A stretch of 64,000 nucleotides of DNA from Asterias amurensis (lineage: Eukaryota; Echinodermata; Asteroidea; Forcipulatida; Asteriidae): the NCBI RefSeq assembly GCF_032118995.1, contig NC_092668.1, positions 9,713,501 through 9,777,500 of the forward strand, in the 5' to 3' direction. The notes beneath the pieces are model-generated. The model searched no databases. It was not told where the DNA came from and worked only from the letters and a program-made list of their open reading frames with translations. This document shows, piece after piece, positions 1 through 12,267 of this stretch. Position 1 is the first letter of the stretch, and each line of letters opens with the position of its first letter. A program made the translations under genes and the position numbers.

Positions 1-48
1 ACCTCTAGTTGAAAACCTCTTCACCAAACATTGATTCCTTTATTTATG
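1..48 (+). repeat. edge fragment of dispersed repeat family X
   Basis: The first bases match the end of the repeat at about 29387-29425 and, inverted, about 34440-34480 (shared core GTTGAAAACCTCTTCACCA). The copy is cut by the window edge, so its extent is unknown. Confidence 0.6.
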
Positions 49-450
49 TACCTCTAGGTGTGTACAAACAAGAAGGTCAGAGGTAGTCAGGGCATGGTCA
101 GGGGACCAGCAGGGCTGTAACTACTTGTTTTAAGATCTACATGTAGTTTAAGTGAAAACTGTGCCTTCGGTGCAAGTATTGTGGAAAAGTTCCTTAATTT
201 TATGTAACAAAACCTTTCTATGGAAATGATACATTAAATACAAAATTAGTTGATACAATTAAGTTTACACCATACATGTACATAATGTCAAGGGCCATTA
301 CAAATGTAAACTAACCATACAGTAATAGTTCTTTCTACCTTTAGCAGAAACCCACATACTATTTGTATTGAACTATTCATCTAAACATCACCACAGCAAT
401 GACTGGACAACACATCTATACCAACTGTCTGTAGCTTCATGCTTAATTAC

Positions 451-622
451 CTTTTCCTCGAATATTGAGGGGAAAAAACACAAATATGCTGCTAATGCCT
501 CATAAATCAAGGACTTCTCTTTGTTCTCCCATTGTTTTTGTTTTTTAGTGCCATTCCCTATGGTTTTGAAAGCAAAGTAAGGATCTTCTCTTTCTGTCCA
601 AACACCTGGATCTTTTTGTTCA
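451..622 (-). CDS. possible internal exon of an unrecognised minus-strand gene
   Basis: On the minus strand this stretch is open and encodes an acidic/aromatic peptide containing EREDPYFAF and KSLIYEALAAYLCFFPSIF, which has the mixed composition of real protein rather than repeat translation. It ends at a strong donor (AAAAG followed by GTAATT, forward 445-450). The proposed acceptor (CTGTGAG, forward 623-629) is weak because its tract is GT-rich rather than pyrimidine-rich. There is no in-frame ATG and a stop lies just upstream, so an upstream exon would be needed. I do not recognise the family. It could be a chance reading frame. Confidence 0.3.
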
Positions 623-1159
623 CTCACAGTCCACACACACAAACGGTTTTATAACAACTACTCTTGTGAAATGTATTCAAGAGTTATTTTTTCTGCTGAA
701 ATAATTTGTGTTCTTTTTATATATATTTAAAATCACTAAACAGTTTGAGAAACAACCTTGCGGATAATTAGCTGGCGTGTTTGTGTGATTCTGCGATTGA
801 ACTCTTAGTCTACACTGTAACGTTGCGTTTATTTACAAAGATTTTGTTCACGCCATGTAATAAAATTGTGCTTTGTTTTGCATATTTCGTATGTAGTATG
901 GAAAATGCATACAGCTTGGCAAACCTGTTGCACACTTGTCCAAAACAAATATGGATGCAATGACTTGAAAGGACCTGATTTCTCTGACATGATGATGAAA
1001 ACACAAATAAAATTAAAATGCCGGGACATTCTCAGCTTTTTGGATGAATTTGTAGCACTCATTACAAATGACATTCCGAAATAACTCAATTTTCATCTGA
1101 GCTACTGGCTCAATATTGAAGCCACTTAGTCTCTGCACTAAGCTTTAAGCCGAAACAGG

Positions 1160-1313
1160 TCAACTCGTACCCAAGTCAACTCGTACCCAAGTCAACTCGT
1201 ACCCAAAATATTGTACCCAAGTCAACTCGTACCAAAGTCAACTCGTACCTAGGTCAACTCGTACCCAGGTCAACTCGTACCCAGGTCAACTCGTACCCAA
1301 GTCAACTCGTACC
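1160..1313 (+). repeat. 16-bp tandem array, left arm
   Basis: About nine copies of GTCAACTCGTACCCAA. The third and fourth units are separated by a short diverged stretch, and later units vary at the last positions (CCCAG, CCTAG, CCAAA). Confidence 0.9.
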
Positions 1314-2097
1314 ATAACGTACGTTGTATGCCGAAACGGAGAATTTCCGTGCGGCGTGATTTTGTAAGCGATAGGAAATAAAAATGATGTTCTACCATCA
1401 TATGGAGCTCACTTTTATTAATAATAATCTCACGAATTTCGTTTTTAATGTTTGTTCATCTTATTTCTGCCTTTTTTCCGCTAGGATATTCTTTCAGATC
1501 CATTGTGGTTTCTTTTAAATTCCCGTGTTGAAGGGTCGCCGTGAAAGGCGTTGAGCAGATCAGATGCACACTAGTTCTTCGTATCAAGGAGGTATAAATA
1601 TTTTGACCTCCATGTTCATATGAGACCAATTATTTTCAATGAAAAAATATATGTATAAAACGCAACCCTTCATGTTTACCTTGGTGTTTTTCCTGTTAAA
1701 GTGTTCCCAAAAGAAAATTTCATGGTAAGAATTCATTCAATTCATTCATATGCGTTTTGTTCTGATTATCGTTTTCCGATTCAAACAAGTACATTTTAAC
1801 AAATATACTGTTCCACTTTTTCCAACCAAAACACTTCGCGTAAGTTCTTATTATTTTTTTCCGAATAAAAAAAAACCCAAAATTCATTCTAACAAGCCTA
1901 TATTAAAAAAAAAGTTCTCTGATTAATTTTCCCCACCGATAGGGCCTAAGTGAAAAAAAAACTGCAACATGAAAAAAAAACAAGAAAACAAAATCATTGC
2001 AACAATGAATAGCTAAATGTATGATTAACAATATAAATAAATAAATTAAACTACAATATTTATCAATACGAGTAAAAAAAAATTGTAAACATTTATT

Positions 2098-2237
2098 TGG
2101 GTGCGAGTTGACTTGGGTATGAGTTGACTCAGGTACGAGTTGACTCGGGTACAAGTTGACTTAGGTACGAGTTGACTTGGGTACGAGTTGACTTGGGTAC
2201 GAGTTGACTTGGGTACGAGTTGACTTGGGTACGAGAT
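2098..2237 (-). repeat. 16-bp tandem array, right arm (inverted)
   Basis: About nine units of TTGGGTACGAGTTGAC, the reverse complement of the array at 1160-1313. The outermost unit is changed to ACGAGATGACCC. Confidence 0.9.
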
Positions 2238-2439
2238 GACCCGAGTTCCTTTAAGCAATTCATCATCGTAGTCCATCCTGATAAAATTTAATTTCATCTT
2301 GAGGCCACACTCACTTCATTCATAACAATGCTTAACACCAATTCCATAACAACGCATTTGATTATACTCAACACAGAGCTGAACTTTAACAAATTTTCAT
2401 GTCGCGATTTCTTAACCTGATATCCGCAATGGGCGCGAA

Positions 2440-2842
2440 TACCTGTTTATAAACCGGATAGTCATATAATTACAACCAAGTAACCGGATATTCTTTAATA
2501 TCCGAATATCCTCGGACGTCGGGCGACAACTGATAGGAATGTTTTGTCTGAATCCTGATGTAATTTGTTCAAAGATTACGAAAGTTTTCCTTCATGTAGT
2601 GTCAATCACGATGAAAAGAATAAGCAAATCGCCATCTTTAAATTAGATCCGGTTATTTTTATGATTGAACTGAGCACTGTCTAAAACCAATATCAATCCG
2701 CCCATAAGGTCTCATTCACAAACGAACAGCACCCTTTTTTATTTTATTTTTTTTAAAAAGACTATTCGAATATCCGGTTAATTTCGGATAGTTGGCCAGC
2801 GGTAACCAAATACCAAAATTTCACTATTCGCCCAGCACTACT
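2440..2842. mobile_element. degenerate inverted-repeat element, possibly hAT-like
   Basis: The left end carries AACCGGATAT and TATCCGAATATCC; the right end carries ATTCGAATATCCGGTTAA and GGATAGTTGG, then CGCCCAGCACTA. These pair as imperfect inverted repeats. A TGGGCGATA-type terminal motif also occurs in the element at 33764-34149, where an 8-bp duplication is seen. No target duplication is clear here, so boundaries and class are uncertain. Confidence 0.4.
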
Positions 2843-3657
2843 TTGAATGGTCGCAACAGCACAATGTTTTGCACTCGAGGGCCGTCTTTTTAACCCTTTT
2901 TGCAAATTAAGTGATTTCCTCAATGATCTTCACACTGAATACAAAATTATGTAGAATATATACTTATTAAAGAATTTGATATTAAACAGACAGTGAATAC
3001 TGAAATTCTGTTGAAAAACCTTGCCGATGTAACACATTTCAGAGACCATAAAACTGTAGTTCCAGCGTCTATTTCATTTATTGTCTGCTCAGTTTTCATG
3101 ATTCAGTTCCGCTTAATGTTTAAGCAAATATTTGTGGTCTGACCATCAGTAGAGCCTATTTAATACATCTTAATGTCATGCTGTCCTGTCAGTGTCACGA
3201 AAATTGCTTAAAGAGTAAAAACACAGAGTAAAAACACAGCGATTTGTACATGTGAATGTAGTGTCATAACACATTCATGACATTGTGCTACCGCGATCCA
3301 TCCATGGCGACGCAACAACTAGCAGTGTACAGCACCTGCGGCTGCTGGCTGAAATAAAAGACTTAATAATTAAAGTAAAACCACACAAATTATGGTAGAA
3401 ATGAAAAAAAAACATCATCAAATAAATTTCCCCGCAGAAAAAAAGAGAAAAAAAACGACAACTTTTTGGACATAAAAATAGAATGACAAAGCTGCAAAAC
3501 TATGGAAAAAAAGGTGATGTTGTGGTCACTTAGTCCGGTTGCCACTTCATCCTGACGTGCCGACAGCTTTTGGCTAAAATATTCTCTTTGTCACACACAG
3601 AGATTGACCAATCATGAAAAAAGAAGACTGCCAACTAAATAGTTTTTTGGGATAACT
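2843..3657. other. intergenic, nothing recognised
   Basis: AT-rich sequence with A-runs around 3405-3510. I see no coding frame with splice sites, no tRNA-like core and no clear inverted repeat. Confidence 0.5.
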
Positions 3658-3785
3658 CTCCGTATGGCGCCACCACCTTTTCACTCATTTTTACAAAAAG
3701 GGATATCTCATTGAGGTAAATAAGATACTATATTATTACATGTTATTTCATATCGAATGAAAAAGTGGTGGCGCCATACGGAAAC
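3658..3785. mobile_element. palindromic MITE, CCGTATGGCGCCACCACC family
   Basis: The arms TCCGTATGGCGCCACCACC and GGTGGTGGCGCCATACGGA-like sequence pair for about 28 bp across a 70-bp AT-rich loop. A shorter relative lies at 12506-12572 and a fragment near 6485-6510. Confidence 0.7.
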
Positions 3786-5190
3786 TTTTCCGTTTTTTGA
3801 AACATTTTGCAATCGCCGGCTAAATAAATTATTTTTATATTAAAAAATGCCCTTTTTGTAAACAGTCATGACATACAGAATTTCAGAAACAAACATGTTG
3901 AATAACAATCACAATAAATATACTTTTTTTAGTTCAACTTCAAGTCAAGTCCAAATAACTTAATACAGGGGGTATTTTTAACAGAGAAAATAAACTAAAA
4001 AGGTTCGAACATGCCGCATGATGATGATCAGAAAGTGGACCTGAATTATTGTTGATCATGTGTGGAGTGAAATTATGGATGATTTTGCAGTCATTGTCTC
4101 AACAGAAATACAGTATTTACATACATTCTTCTTATTATAAAAGATAGCCTAGATATAATTAAAATGCGACACGAACAAACATGGTAAAGTTAAAAAGACA
4201 AGTTTGCGGACAAAACGATCGTTATGACGTGATTATTATTATGACGAGTAGGAAGTGTTTCACGTCTCGGCACAATGGTTTCAGAGACAGAAGGTTTCCA
4301 ACAATTTGGGTTTTAAAAGAACCTCAAATTTCTTCTTTTCCAACTCCGATTTACATCACCTACCTTACACAAGTTTATCAGGTCCTCTTTTCCCCTACTG
4401 TTTTAAAATGTCATCGGCATACGAAAAGAAGTCCAATTTTAAAACGAATTAAAAAAATCTTGGCTTTTATTTTCTTTTTCGTCAGTGGGAATCCCGCGTG
4501 CACATGCACACATAATGCATGACATGCATGATGCGCAATGTCAAACACGATCGCAACAGGTTTGCGCAGTTTTTGCTCCTTATGTACCAATCGTGAAACC
4601 CATCTTATGCTTATTATTCAAAGCACGCCCTCTACCATACCCTCTCCATGGACGGTTGTTATAAAATCTTTGGGCCGCAGGCGTGTATGGTGAGATAATT
4701 GTTCTGCTCTGTGTATCATAAAGTTATTTCAAGGTGAAAACTGTGTATTAATACTGATATAATAAAAACATACATTTTGCGCAATCTTAGGGAATAATTC
4801 TCTACCATTCGTAAAGTGTCATATGTATGCAGCAGCGTAACAGTTACTTTTTTAGGGGGGAGGGGGGGGGGGCACACACATTTTTCTAGGGGGCACTTCA
4901 GAAAATGGCCTATATCCAGACCAAGATTTTAGGGGGGGGGGGGGGATCTGTCCAAGATAGAACGCGTAGCCTTTGCGGCTAGGGCTCCGCGGTTGCATTC
5001 TAGTGCTCTCTGGCGCAATCTAAGAACAGAAAAAAACTTCCAAATTAATTGAGCTTGAATGTGGTCGTTTTTATTTGAGCAATTCTTAATTTTTCGTAAC
5101 AAAACATAGAGCAGTATCAGATTCTTTCAAATACATGAATCACACAATGAAAACAAGTTGAGTATCCGTTTACATCACCAAAGCATTTTT
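3786..5190. other. intergenic; G-runs
   Basis: No supported gene. A 113-codon open stretch at 4181-4522 has no splice context or recognisable protein and is probably chance. Long G tracts occur at about 4855-4872 and 4931-4946. Confidence 0.5.
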
Positions 5191-5194
5191 TGCA

Positions 5195-5535
5195 ACCCCC
5201 GCCAAAAGATACTACAAAATAATCTCAGAGCAATGAGCGGTTTGCAAAATTTCGTCTCCGATACGCTTAGATTTTACCAGGCAGAGAAAAGTCCAATATT
5301 TTTAGCTAATAATAATTCTCATAGCGATCTGAGCGCTTCAGAAAACTATTGCCTTTTAGTCTCACGTGCACTTTTTGAATGAATTTGAAAAATGTTCATC
5401 TCCGATCACGCTGATGTCAACCAGTAGCAACTAGCTTCAAAAGCCCCCAAAAAGTAATATTTACATAAATAATCTCAGGGCAATACAAAATGAGCGTTTT
5501 CAAATGTGTTCATCTCCGGTGACGCTGTGATTGAA
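5195..5535. repeat. diverged tandem duplication, about 245-bp period
   Basis: The order AATAATCTCAG(A/G)GCAAT, then GAGCG, then TTTCGTCTCCGATACGCT-like sequence at about 5215-5270 recurs diverged at about 5465-5530, and a short relative of the last block lies at 5395-5415. Confidence 0.45.
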
Positions 5536-5920
5536 CAAGCACCTTCAGAACACAGTTTCAATCATTGAGTTATCCGCCGCCAGTGCGTTCCATAAAAGTT
5601 AATAAAACTTTACTTAATAACTTAACTTAAAATTCAGGGGGGGGCGGGGCACCCAAGGGGCAGTTGCATCTGGGGGCCGGGGTGACGTTTAGCTAGATGC
5701 CGTCATGATACACAGCCGGAGGCTTTGCCATACTCTTCGGGTGTCACCATGATGTCACCCACTTCAGCGTAGACACGTCTTGAAATCATGCAGTCCACAA
5801 TATGCACTGCTTTGTTCCGTCTCTACTTCAAGTTGACGGCCCATGAACCAGTCCGGTTTTTAGACGTCGTAAATGGCCCAAACCGGATCAATTCGGGCGC
5901 CTCCTGTGGCCTGAGCTTGG

Positions 5921-6302
5921 TTAAAGGCAGTGGACACTATTGGTAATTACTAAAAATAATTATCATAAAACCTTTTCTTGATACGAACAATGGGGAGCGG
6001 TTGAAGGTATAAAACACTGTGAGAAACGGCTCCCTCTGAAGTGCCATAGTTTTTGAGAAAGAAGTAATTTTCCACGAATTTGATTTCAAGACCTCAAGTT
6101 TAGAACTTGAGGTCTTGAAATCAACCATCTAAACGCACACAACTTCGTGTGACAAGGGTGTTTTTTCCCCATTATTATCTCGCAAGTTTGATGACCGACT
6201 GAGCTCAAATTTTTACAGGTTTGTTATCTTATGCATATGTTGAGATACACCAACTGTGAAGGCTAGTCTTTGACAATTACCAATAGTGTCCACTGCCTTT
6301 AA
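5921..6302. mobile_element. TTAA MITE, family 1
   Basis: TTAA at both edges, then terminal inverted repeats AGGCAGTGGACACTATTGG / CCAATAGTGTCCACTGCCT. The interior folds on itself around TCAAGTTTAGAACTTGA at about 6097-6113. No coding capacity. TTAA targets and inverted ends are characteristic of piggyBac-mobilised elements. Confidence 0.85.
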
Positions 6303-6461
6303 GGCTTTCTCCAACTCCAGGCTCTCCCTAACTTCAGGATGTCACAAAACCCAAGCTGGCAGAGATGGGAGGTTATGTTGAAGCATAGAGTAAGGGTTGA
6401 AGAGGCGACCACCGCCGCCCTGCGTGTATGACCCGGTCATCCAACATGTAGTTTTTGGGGT

Positions 6462-6488
6462 GTTTTTTTTTTTTTGGGGGGGGGGGGG
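6462..6488 (+). repeat. poly(T)-poly(G) junction tract
   Basis: About 14 T followed by 13 G, preceded by GTTTTTGGGGTG. Similar junctions lie at 19545, 28188 and, inverted, 28997. Confidence 0.85.
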
Positions 6489-7613
6489 CAGCTTCCGTAT
6501 CCGGCCACCACGGTGACTTTCTAAGGAGTTTATTTGATTCAATGTGCATGATGGAAGTTTGACTTTATTTCTCTCCGTTTAATATTCATCTTGAGGAATT
6601 GGTAGCTAAAACACTTGACATTTAAACAGGTAAATAATTCAAGCGCATAATCGTGTATTATACGGAATGGAACTCTCAATACTCATGACAAAGGAACTTA
6701 TAAATGGAACTTGTAGCGAATAGTGTTGTCAAGACCACATACCCGAAAGTTGCTTATTTCACATGAATTCGATACTGTAAAAGTTAAAAGCAAATTGTAT
6801 AGAATAGAGAGCGTGTGCCTCTGCTACATTCTGATGGCAACCCTTCTGGACAGGGTAAGGATACAAATTTTGACCTACATAAATCAAGGGAGACAAAGTG
6901 ATGGGCGGATACGGAAAGGATCAATGGCGGGAAAAAAATTCTATTAAAAAACGTTTTCGCTGATTTTGAAGAAAATTCCTCAACGGATTAAGTGTTTTGT
7001 TGAAAGAGGTTAGAATTGTTAACGGTTGCCGAACATTGCGGTAGCCGACACTATGAAAAGGGCGTATATATTGGATGGTTATGTTGGGGAAAAATCTATC
7101 AATGTAGATGACATTTCAGATTAGACAGCTCTTAAAACACACACATTTGCAGCTAGTTTAGTTGCAGCAAAATTTTATTTTTTAAAAGGCTCAAGAGTTA
7201 GAACTGTTTTAACTGGAACAGAAGCAGTGGCATACCTAAAGGGCACGGGGGCGTGCACGCCATCCATTTCGATGTACCAAGCACCCTTCCTGCCCAATTT
7301 GAATTTCTTGACTTTTGAGAATGCAAAATTAAGAGCATGTAACATTTTTGTTTAAAGCGCTAATGTTATAACTTCAACGTTTTTACAACGATTATTAACG
7401 TTTACTATACAAGCAGTCAATGCTTTCTTGTTTGTTTTCACGTCAAAATTATATTAAGAAAGAGTAGTACATAGGCCTTAGAAATGATGTGCAGCCCCTT
7501 ATTGAACCACACCCAATATTTAGCGATCAGGCTCTATTTTTTATACCATTTCTTCCGTTCAAATCATCCTAAGCAAAAGCAACGAAGTTAAACAAAAAAA
7601 GAGTTAACAGATT
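6489..7613. other. intergenic, nothing recognised
   Basis: After a short CCGTATCCGGCCACCAC fragment (about 6495) there is AT-rich unique-looking sequence with no supported gene or repeat. Confidence 0.5.
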
Positions 7614-10600
7614 TTGAAGGAAGCAAGACGAGGCAATCCGATGCATCAAGTCACAATGGAAGCAAAACAAGCCAAGTCAAGGCATCACGTCACAAAAGGC
7701 GCAAGACGAGGCATCCGGGCATCAAGTCAGGCAGGAAGCAAGACGAGGCAAGCCGAGGCATCAAGTCACAAAGGACGCAAGACAAGGCAAACTGAAGCAC
7801 CAAGTCCCAAAGGACGCAAGACGAGGCAAGCCGGGCATCAAGTCACGAGGGAAACAAGACAAGGCAAGCCGAGGCATCAAGTCACAAAGGAAGCAAAACA
7901 AGCCAAGTCAAGGCATCACGTCACAAAAGGCGCAAGACGAGGCATCCGGGCATCAAGTCAGGCAGGAAGCAAGACGAGGCAAGCCGAGGCATCAAGTCAC
8001 AAAGGACGCAAGACAAGGCAAACTGAAGCACCAAGTCACAAAGGACGCAAGACGAGGCAAGCCGGGCATCAAGTCACGAGGGAAGCAAGACAAGGCAAGC
8101 CGGGGCATCAAGTCACAAAGGAAGCAAAACAAGCCATGTCAAGGCATCAGGTCACAAAGGGCGCAAGACGAGGCAAGCCGGGCATCAAGTCACAAGGGAA
8201 GCAAGACAACGCAAGCCGAGGCATCAAGTCAAAAAGGAAGCAAGACAAGGCAAGCTACATGTACGTCATCAAGTCAATAAGGAAGAAAGACGAGGCAAGC
8301 CGGGCATCAAGTCACAAAGGAAGCAAGACGAGGCAAGCCGAGGCATCAAGTAACAAAGGACCCAAGACGAGGCAAGCCAAGGCATCAAGTTATGAAGGAC
8401 GCAAGACGAGGCAAGCCGAGGCATCAAGTCACGAAGGACACAAAACAAGGCAAGCCAAAGGCATCAAGTCACAAAGGACGCAAGACGAGGCAAGCCGAGG
8501 CATCAAGTCACGGACCCAAGATGAGGCAAGCTGAGGCATCAAGTCATGAAGGACGCAAGACGAGGCAAGCAGAGGCATTAAGTCACAAAGGAAGCAAGAC
8601 AAGGCAAGCCGAGGCATGAAGTCACAAAGGACGCAAGACGAGGCAGGCTGAGGCATCAAGTCACAAAGGATGCAAGACGAGGCAAGCTGAGGCATCAAGT
8701 CATGGGCGAAGACGGGGCAAGCCGAGGCATCAAGTCACGCAGACGAGGTTAGCCGTGGCATTCAGTAACAAAGAAAGCAAGACGAGGCAAGCCGAGGCAT
8801 CAAGTCACAAAGGAAGCAAGACCAGAAAAGCCGAGGCATCAAATCACAAAGGAAGCAAGACGAGACAAGCGGAGGCATCAAATCCAAACGCAAGACGGGC
8901 AAAACGAGGCAACAAGTCATGAAGGACGAAACACGTGGCAAGCCGAGGCATCAAGTGACAAAGGACGCAAGATGAGGCAAGCCGAGGCATGAAGTCACAA
9001 AGGACGCAAGACAAGGCAAGCCAAGGCATCAAGTCACGGACGCAAGACGGGGCAAGCCAAGGCATCACGTCTTGAAGGAGGCAAGACGAGGCAAGCCGTG
9101 GCATCAAGTCACAAAGGACACAAGACGAGGTTAGCCGAGGCATTCAGTCACAAAGGAAGCAAGACGAGGCAAGCCAAGGCTTCAAGTCCAAACGCAAGAC
9201 GGGCAAAACGAGGCAACAAGTCATGAAGGACGCAACACGTGGCAAGCCGAGGCATCAAGTCACAAAGGACACAAGACGAGGCAAGCCGAGGCATCAAGTC
9301 ACAAAAGAAGCAAGACGAGGCAAGGCAAGCGACGAGGCACAAAGGAAGCAAGACGAGGCATCAAGTCACAAAGGAGGCAAGCGAGGCAAGCTGAGGCATC
9401 AAGTACCGGACGCAAGACGGGGCAAGCCAAGGCATCAAGTCATGGAGGACCAAGACGAGGCAAGCCGAGGCATCAAGTCACAAATGGGCGCAAGACGAGG
9501 CAAGCTGAGGCATCAAGTCACGGACGCAAGACGGGGCAAGCCGAGGCATCAAGTCACAAAGGACGCAAGACGAGGTTAGCCGAGGCATCAAGTCACAAAG
9601 GAAGCAAGACCAGAAAAGCCGAGGCATCAAATCACAAAGGAAGCAAGACGAGACAAGCGGAGGCATCAAATCCAAACGCAAGACGGGCAAAACGAGGCAA
9701 CAAGTCATGAAGGACGAAACACGTGGCAAGCCGAGGCATCAAGTGACAAAGGACGCAAGATGAGGCAAGCCGAGGCATGAAGTCACAAAGGACGCAAGAC
9801 CAGGCAAGCCAAGGCATCAAGTCACGGACGCAAGACGGGGCAAGCCAAGGCATCACGTCTTGAAGGAGGCAAGACGAGGCAAGCCGTGGCATCAAGTCAC
9901 AAAGGACACAAGACGAGGTTAGCCGAGGCATTCAGTCACAAAGGAAGCAAGACGAGGCAAGCCAAGGCTTCAAGTCCAAACGCAAGACGGGCAAAACGAG
10001 GCAACAAGTCATGAAGGACGCAACACGTGGCAAGCCGAGGCATCAAGTCACAAAGGACACAAGACGAGGCAAGCCGAGGCATCAAGTCACAAAAGAAGCA
10101 AGACGAGGCAAGGCAAGCGACGAGGCACAAAGGAAGCAAGACGAGGCATCAAGTCACAAAGGAGGCAAGCGAGGCAAGCTGAGGCATCAAGTACCGGACG
10201 CAAGACGGGGCAAGCCAAGGCATCAAGTCATGGAGGACCAAGACGAGGCAAGCCGAGGCATCAAGTCACAAATGGGCGCAAGACGAGGCAAGCTGAGGCA
10301 TCAAGTCACGGACGCAAGACGGGGCAAGCCGAGGCATCAAGTCACAAAGGACGCAAGACGAGGTTAGCCGTGGCATTCAGTCACAAAGGAAGCAAAACGA
10401 GGCAAGCCGAGGCATCAAGTCACAAAGGAAGCAAGACGAGACAAGCCGAGGCATCAAATCCAAACGCAAGACGGGCAAAACGAGGCAACAAGTCATGAAG
10501 GACGCAACACGTGGCAAGCCGAGGCATCAAGTCACAAATGACGCAAGAAAAGGCAAACCAAGGCATCAAGTCACGGACGCAAGACGAGGCAAGCCGAGGC

Positions 10601-11345
10601 ATCACGTCTTGAAGGACGCAAGCCGAGGCAAGCCGAGGCATCAAGTCACAAAGGACACAAGACGAGGTTAGCCGAGGCAAGACGAGGCAAGCAGAGGCAT
10701 CAAGTCACAAAGGAAGCAAGACGAGGCAAGCCAAGGCATCAAGTCCAAACGCAAGACGGGCAAAACGAGGCAACAAGTCATGAAGGACGCAACACATGGC
10801 AAGCCGAGGCATCGAGGCACAAAGGAAGCAAGACGAGGCAGCAAGTCACAAAGGAGGCAAGCGAGGCAAGCGGAGGCATCAAGTCATATAGACCAAGACG
10901 AGGTAAGCCGAGGCATCAAGTCACAAAGGGCGCAAGATGAGGCAAGCCGAGGCATCAAGTCACGGACGCAAGACGGGGCAAGCCGAGGCATCAATTCACA
11001 AGGGGCGCAAGACGAGGCAAGCCGAGGCATCAAGTCACAAAGGAAGCAAGCCAAGGCAAGCCGAGGCATCAAGTTTCGAAGGAAGCAAGACAAGGCGAGC
11101 CGATCCATCAAGTCATGAAGGATGCAAGACGAGGCAAGCTGAGGCACCAAGTCTGGAAGGACGCAAGCGATGTAAGCCAAAGCATCAAGTCACGAAGGAC
11201 GCAAGACGAGGCAAGCTGAGGCACCAAGTCACAAAGAAAGCAAGTCGAGGCATCAAGTCACAAAGGAAGCAAGCCGAGGCAAGCCGAGGCATCAAGTTTC
11301 GAAGGAAGTAAGACAAGCGAGCCGATGCATCAAGTCATGAAGGAC
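7614..11345 (+). repeat. 3.7-kb minisatellite, about 39-bp unit
   Basis: Roughly 95 variants of a unit made of GCAAGACGAGGCAAGCCGAG then GCATCAAGTCACAAAGGAC. Units of 27-39 bp are mostly multiples of three, so long frames stay open on both strands (for example 306 codons at 7614-8534). The translations are merely Arg/Lys/Gln/Ser-rich repeats with no start context, splice sites or domain, and I do not call them genes. Within it, a 231-bp block repeats at 7681 and 7912, and a 788-bp block repeats at 8793 and 9581. Confidence 0.95.
8793..10368 (+). repeat. 788-bp higher-order duplication in the minisatellite
   Basis: Positions 8793-9580 and 9581-10368 are near-identical copies in direct tandem with a 788-bp offset. 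I noticed single-base differences such as GACAAGG at about 9010 versus GACCAGG at about 9798. The blocks diverge after 9581 and 10369. Confidence 0.9.
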
Positions 11346-11905
11346 GCAACAATAGAGCATAGCTACTCACATATCTAAACTCACTGGAGTGTGAGGAGGA
11401 GGAGGACACAATACAATGTTGGCGCCCTCCATAGAAGTTTAAATCTTGGACTAAGACCGGTGCATGGGGGACTTGGTTTTCAGGCCCATACACTGCCTTA
11501 TTTCATGTGTGGGTTTTTGAAACAAATGCTCAAGATTACATGTACAGAGTAGTTGTGAGTAGAGTAGTGGATGAGTACTGGCTCACTCAGTTTTGCGTCG
11601 ATCAGGCAGGGCCATGAACGTTTTAATGGCAAAAAAGAGCCACTATCACTGGCGGCTGGATAAATAGCGCCCTCAATTGCCTAAGTCGCATCATAAAGTA
11701 TCTTGTAGGTCGAAGTAGTTCATCACTATAAGTTAATTTTTCTTTTACTGATATTTATAGCATAAACATGTTATTTAATAGCTTCCACTTTAAAACCACG
11801 TTTTTTAACACAATAGTTTCATACCGTCGGGTTTATTTATTGTATCTAAAGCGTTAAAAGCGGTGCCACAAAGCATCAAATCTGTAACACCAACTGTACG
11901 CTTAA
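11346..11905. other. intergenic between the minisatellite and the small-protein gene
   Basis: Mostly unique-looking sequence with no coding frame. Its right end is probably the promoter side of the gene beginning at 12268. Confidence 0.5.
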
Positions 11906-11910
11906 AAATA

Positions 11911-11932
11911 GTTACTGGTTGCCATGGAGAAA
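11911..11932. promoter_or_regulatory. RFX X-box-like site
   Basis: GTTACTGGTTGCC at 11911-11923 fits the X-box consensus (GTNRCC, 0-3 bases, RGYAAC) on the reverse strand with one mismatch, and the overlapping GTTGCCATGG at 11918 is a perfect half site. It is about 350 bp upstream of the start codon at 12268. X-boxes bind RFX factors and mark many ciliary genes; its activity here is inferred. Confidence 0.4.
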
Positions 11933-12267
11933 GTCGCAGATCTTCGCGCGACATATCACACAATGCATGCAATGTACACGTAAACATCCCCCGGCCGTCG
12001 CCCCCCCTAAAAACCAGCCATACAAAAAAACCACTAATGTTTTCATACTGTATTTTCATGTGCATTGATTTATTTATTACAGGATTGAATCACGAAATAG
12101 CTTGATGCGGCTTTGGTGAGTGCGAGTTTAACTGTTCTCCCCCTTGCTTGGGATAGTGCAGCGTGCTGCAAAAAGCAATACACTATACAGTGTCTTATTT
12201 CAAGTCTCTCCACTACCTGCTGTGACTGTGAGTTCTAGTTTTAATAAATCAAGTAAAGAATATCAAA

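Larger units (their letters stand above)
1145..2254. mobile_element. TTAA-flanked element with tandem-repeat inverted arms (foldback-like)
   Basis: TTAA lies at both edges (1145-1148 and 2251-2254). The ends are imperfect inverted repeats (GGTCAACTCGT near the left, ACGAGATGACCC at the right). Each arm is a 16-bp tandem array, about nine units left and nine right, in opposite orientation. The 0.78-kb interior is AT-rich and has no coding frame of note, so the element is non-autonomous. Sea-urchin TU/foldback elements with tandemly repeated inverted ends are a known precedent; that relation is inferred from architecture only. Confidence 0.65.

Noticed and set aside
866..1084. Plus-strand 72-codon frame ending in TNDIPK
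   Set aside because: Reads somewhat like protein, but the acceptor is poor and an overlapping minus-strand frame is equally long; no second exon found.
4181..4522. 113-codon plus-strand frame
   Set aside because: Composition and lack of splice or start context suggest chance in AT-rich sequence.
7614..8534. 306-codon open frame rich in Arg, Lys, Gln and Ser
   Set aside because: It lies wholly inside the 39-bp minisatellite. Similar frames exist on both strands because units are multiples of three; no splice, promoter or domain evidence.
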